Shown here: in pieces, positions 6,613 to 7,787 of the stretch
Numbering within the stretch: position 1 is the stretch's first letter
Layout: the number at the start of each line of letters is the position of its first letter
NCBI GenBank assembly: GCA_038200385.1
Contig: JBBPYA010000016.1
Location: 1-7,787, forward strand
Length of the DNA: 7,787 nt
Direction of reading: 5' to 3'
Source: JBBPYA01 sp038200385
Lineage (GTDB): Bacteria > Actinomycetota > Actinomycetes > Mycobacteriales > Geodermatophilaceae
The notes under the pieces: model-generated
Database searches by the model: none
What the model was told of the DNA's origin: nothing
What the model saw: only the letters and a program-made list of their open reading frames with translations
Made by a program: the position numbers and the translations under genes

Positions 6613-6676
6613 GAGTTCCACAGTAGTGACGGGTGCCCACCAGTTTCCTCGTTGCCGGATACCGTGGAACGTGGCG
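6613..6676. promoter_or_regulatory. Divergent intergenic region, metG and mauE-like, with inverted repeat
   Basis: Sixty-four bases separate the two start codons, so both promoters must lie here or inside the genes. GTTCCAC (6615-6621) and its exact reverse complement GTGGAAC (6664-6670) sit symmetrically, each 2 to 6 nt from a start codon. Each arm also supplies the weak GGAA ribosome-binding element for its own gene. I could not assign convincing -35/-10 boxes. Confidence 0.4.
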
Positions 6677-7185
6677 ATGGCAGACACGGCAGGGATGCAG
6701 GTGCACGCAGTCCAGATCCGATCCTGGCTCGGCACGGCCGCACGGCTGGTGCTCGGAGCTGTATTTGTCGTAGCCGGAGCACTGAAGCTGCCCGATCCGC
6801 CGCGGCCGAGCGCGCGGTGGGCGCCTACCGGTTGCTGCCCGAGGTGCTGGTGGCTCCGATCGCGTTCGGGCCGCCGGCCCTGGAGATCTCCGTCGGTCTG
6901 CTGCTGCTGACCGGTGCGTTCGTGCGGGCCGCCGCCATCGCAGCAGCGGTGTTGCTCACCGTGTTCATCGCCGCCGTGGCCTCGGCGTGGGCCCGCGGGC
7001 TGAGCATCGACTGCGGCTGCTTCGGGGGCGGCGGGGCCGTCGCTCCAGAGCGAACGGCGTACGGCAGGGAGTTGGTGCGCGACGCCGCATTGCTGGCGCT
7101 GGCCGGCTTCTTGGCCGCCGCGCCGCTGACCCGGCTGGCCTGGTTGGACCGGGCCGCCGTACCTGGGTCGTCGCCGCAATCCTGA
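6677..7185 (+). pseudogene. MauE/DoxX-like redox membrane protein gene, apparently frameshifted
   Basis: Family members are four-helix membrane proteins associated with extracytoplasmic thiol/disulfide chemistry; MauE is named for maturation of methylamine dehydrogenase. The first part, from ATG 6677, reads SWLGTAARLVLGAVFVVAGALKLPDP (helix 1) and then degenerates into an Arg/Cys/Trp-rich tail ending at a TGA at 6908-6910. The rest of the family pattern continues in the -1 frame: AERAVGAYRLLPEVL, PALEISVGLLLLTGAF (helix 2), a third helix, SAWARGLSIDCGCFGGGG with the characteristic CGC at 7012-7020, and a fourth helix ending at TGA 7183-7185. Adding one base near 6797-6802 would restore a single protein of about 169 residues with family-like spacing. 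Causes could be true inactivation, an assembly error or frameshifting. Alternative starts are ATG 6695 and GTG 6701 (AGGG 6 nt ahead). The gene overlaps the dsbA-like frame. Confidence 0.75.
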
Positions 7186-7787
7186 TCGCGGTGGTCGCCG
7201 TCGTTCTGGTACAGGTGCTACGGACCAGCGGCGCGGCCGCGACGGTTCCGGCGAACACGGCGGCCGGCACGTCGAACTCGGCGTTCGAGATCGGCAACCC
7301 GACCGCCCCTGTCGTCGTCGACGTGTACGAGGACTTCCAATGCCCGGTATGCAAGGAGTTCGAGAGTCAGGACGGGGCCACCCTGTCCAGCCTCGTGGAC
7401 GAGGGCAAGGCCCGGGTCCGCTACCACCCGATCGCGATCCTGGACCGGGCGTCCACGGACAAGTACTCCACGCGCGCCGCGAATGCCGCGGCGGTGGTCG
7501 CCGATGCCGCCGGAACCGCCGCCTTCCTGAAGTTCCACAGCGCCCTGTACGCCGCCCAGCCGGCCGAGGGCGGAGCCGGTCTGACCGACGATCAGCTCGT
7601 GTCGATGGCGGCGGCCACCGGCGCGAAGGGCACCGCGGTGGACAGGGGGATCCGCGACCTCCGCTTCGGCGACTGGACCGCGACTGTCACTGCGGAGTCG
7701 AGCAAGGCCGGCGTGGCCAGCACGCCGACGGTGCTCGTCAACGGGACTGTCCTGCAGGACCGCTCCGCGCAGAGCCTTGAGGCCGCG
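7140..7787 (+). CDS. DsbA-like membrane-anchored thiol:disulfide oxidoreductase (C-terminus cut by window edge)
   Basis: Thioredoxin-fold protein of the DSBA/Thioredoxin_4 type, expected to act outside the membrane in forming or isomerising disulfides. The frame is open for 216 codons to the right edge. Numbered from 7140, GRR precedes a hydrophobic anchor, TWVVAAILIAVVAVVLVQV (about residues 8-26). A flexible Ala/Thr-rich spacer follows. The active site VDVYEDFQCPVCKEFE has Cys68 and Cys71 (CPVC). STPTVLVNG near the end of the window is the cis-proline loop that contacts the active site. No ATG, GTG or TTG exists in this frame between 7059 and the anchor; the first is GTG 7191, inside the anchor. 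I mark the start at CTG 7140 with low certainty. A fusion to the upstream mauE-like gene through a second lost base is an alternative. The frame overlaps the mauE-like stop. Confidence 0.85.
   Translation, partial: MVGPGRRTWVVAAILIAVVAVVLVQVLRTSGAAATVPANTAAGTSNSAFEIGNPTAPVVVDVYEDFQCPVCKEFESQDGATLSSLVDEGKARVRYHPIAILDRASTDKYSTRAANAAAVVADAAGTAAFLKFHSALYAAQPAEGGAGLTDDQLVSMAAATGAKGTAVDRGIRDLRFGDWTATVTAESSKAGVASTPTVLVNGTVLQDRSAQSLEAA

Noticed and set aside
6613..7179. N-terminal extension of metG from a far upstream start
   Set aside because: The extension lies antisense to the mauE-like gene and has no family similarity; ATG 6612 places HIGH at the usual distance.
1..7787. Mobile element, CRISPR array, tRNA or phage defence island
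   Set aside because: No transposase or nuclease-island genes, spaced repeats, cloverleaf sequences or composition change were seen; the left part is conserved housekeeping synteny.

Overview
The window is high-GC DNA with actinobacterial gene content, most likely from a high-GC order of Actinomycetota. The evidence is a cell-wall resuscitation-promoting factor of the RpfB type, GTG starts, and the gene order tatD - rpfB - rsmA(ksgA) - ispE. From established knowledge, that is also the order in Mycobacterium tuberculosis (Rv1008-Rv1011, with metS/Rv1007c next door). I cannot name a genus.

Layout. Six genes run leftwards on the minus strand from about 6612 to the left edge: metG (4819-6612), tatD (3987-4808), an unrecognised seven-helix membrane protein (2990-3892), rpfB (1603-2811), rsmA/ksgA (741 to about 1583 or 1610) and the N-terminal 248 codons of ispE (1-744, cut by the window). 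The metG/tatD gap is 10 nt, the rpfB/rsmA junction is very tight, and rsmA/ispE overlap by 4 nt. A 178-nt gap upstream of rpfB (2812-2989) contains two hairpins, one of them terminator-like, and is a good place to look for RNA-level control of the rpfB-rsmA-ispE unit. On the plus strand, diverging from metG, lies a MauE/DoxX-type redox membrane gene (6677-7185) that is broken by an apparent single-base deletion. It overlaps a DsbA-like membrane-anchored thioredoxin-fold gene (about 7140 to the right edge, partial).

How the genes fit together. metG (tRNA charging), rsmA (16S rRNA maturation) and ispE (isoprenoid precursors) are housekeeping genes. rpfB links them to peptidoglycan remodelling and resuscitation. 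The MauE/DsbA pair looks like an extracytoplasmic thiol-oxidation module. RpfB carries the two-cysteine catalytic domain that needs a disulfide, and the unknown membrane protein has two cysteines predicted to be outside, so a functional link is possible but is only inference.

The most unusual points are three reading-frame anomalies. rsmA has no ATG/GTG/TTG upstream of its conserved N-terminal AdoMet-binding motif. The mauE-like gene changes frame near 6796-6804. The dsbA-like gene has no canonical start ahead of its membrane anchor. I found no mobile element, tRNA, rRNA or CRISPR array, and no clearly new multi-gene system.
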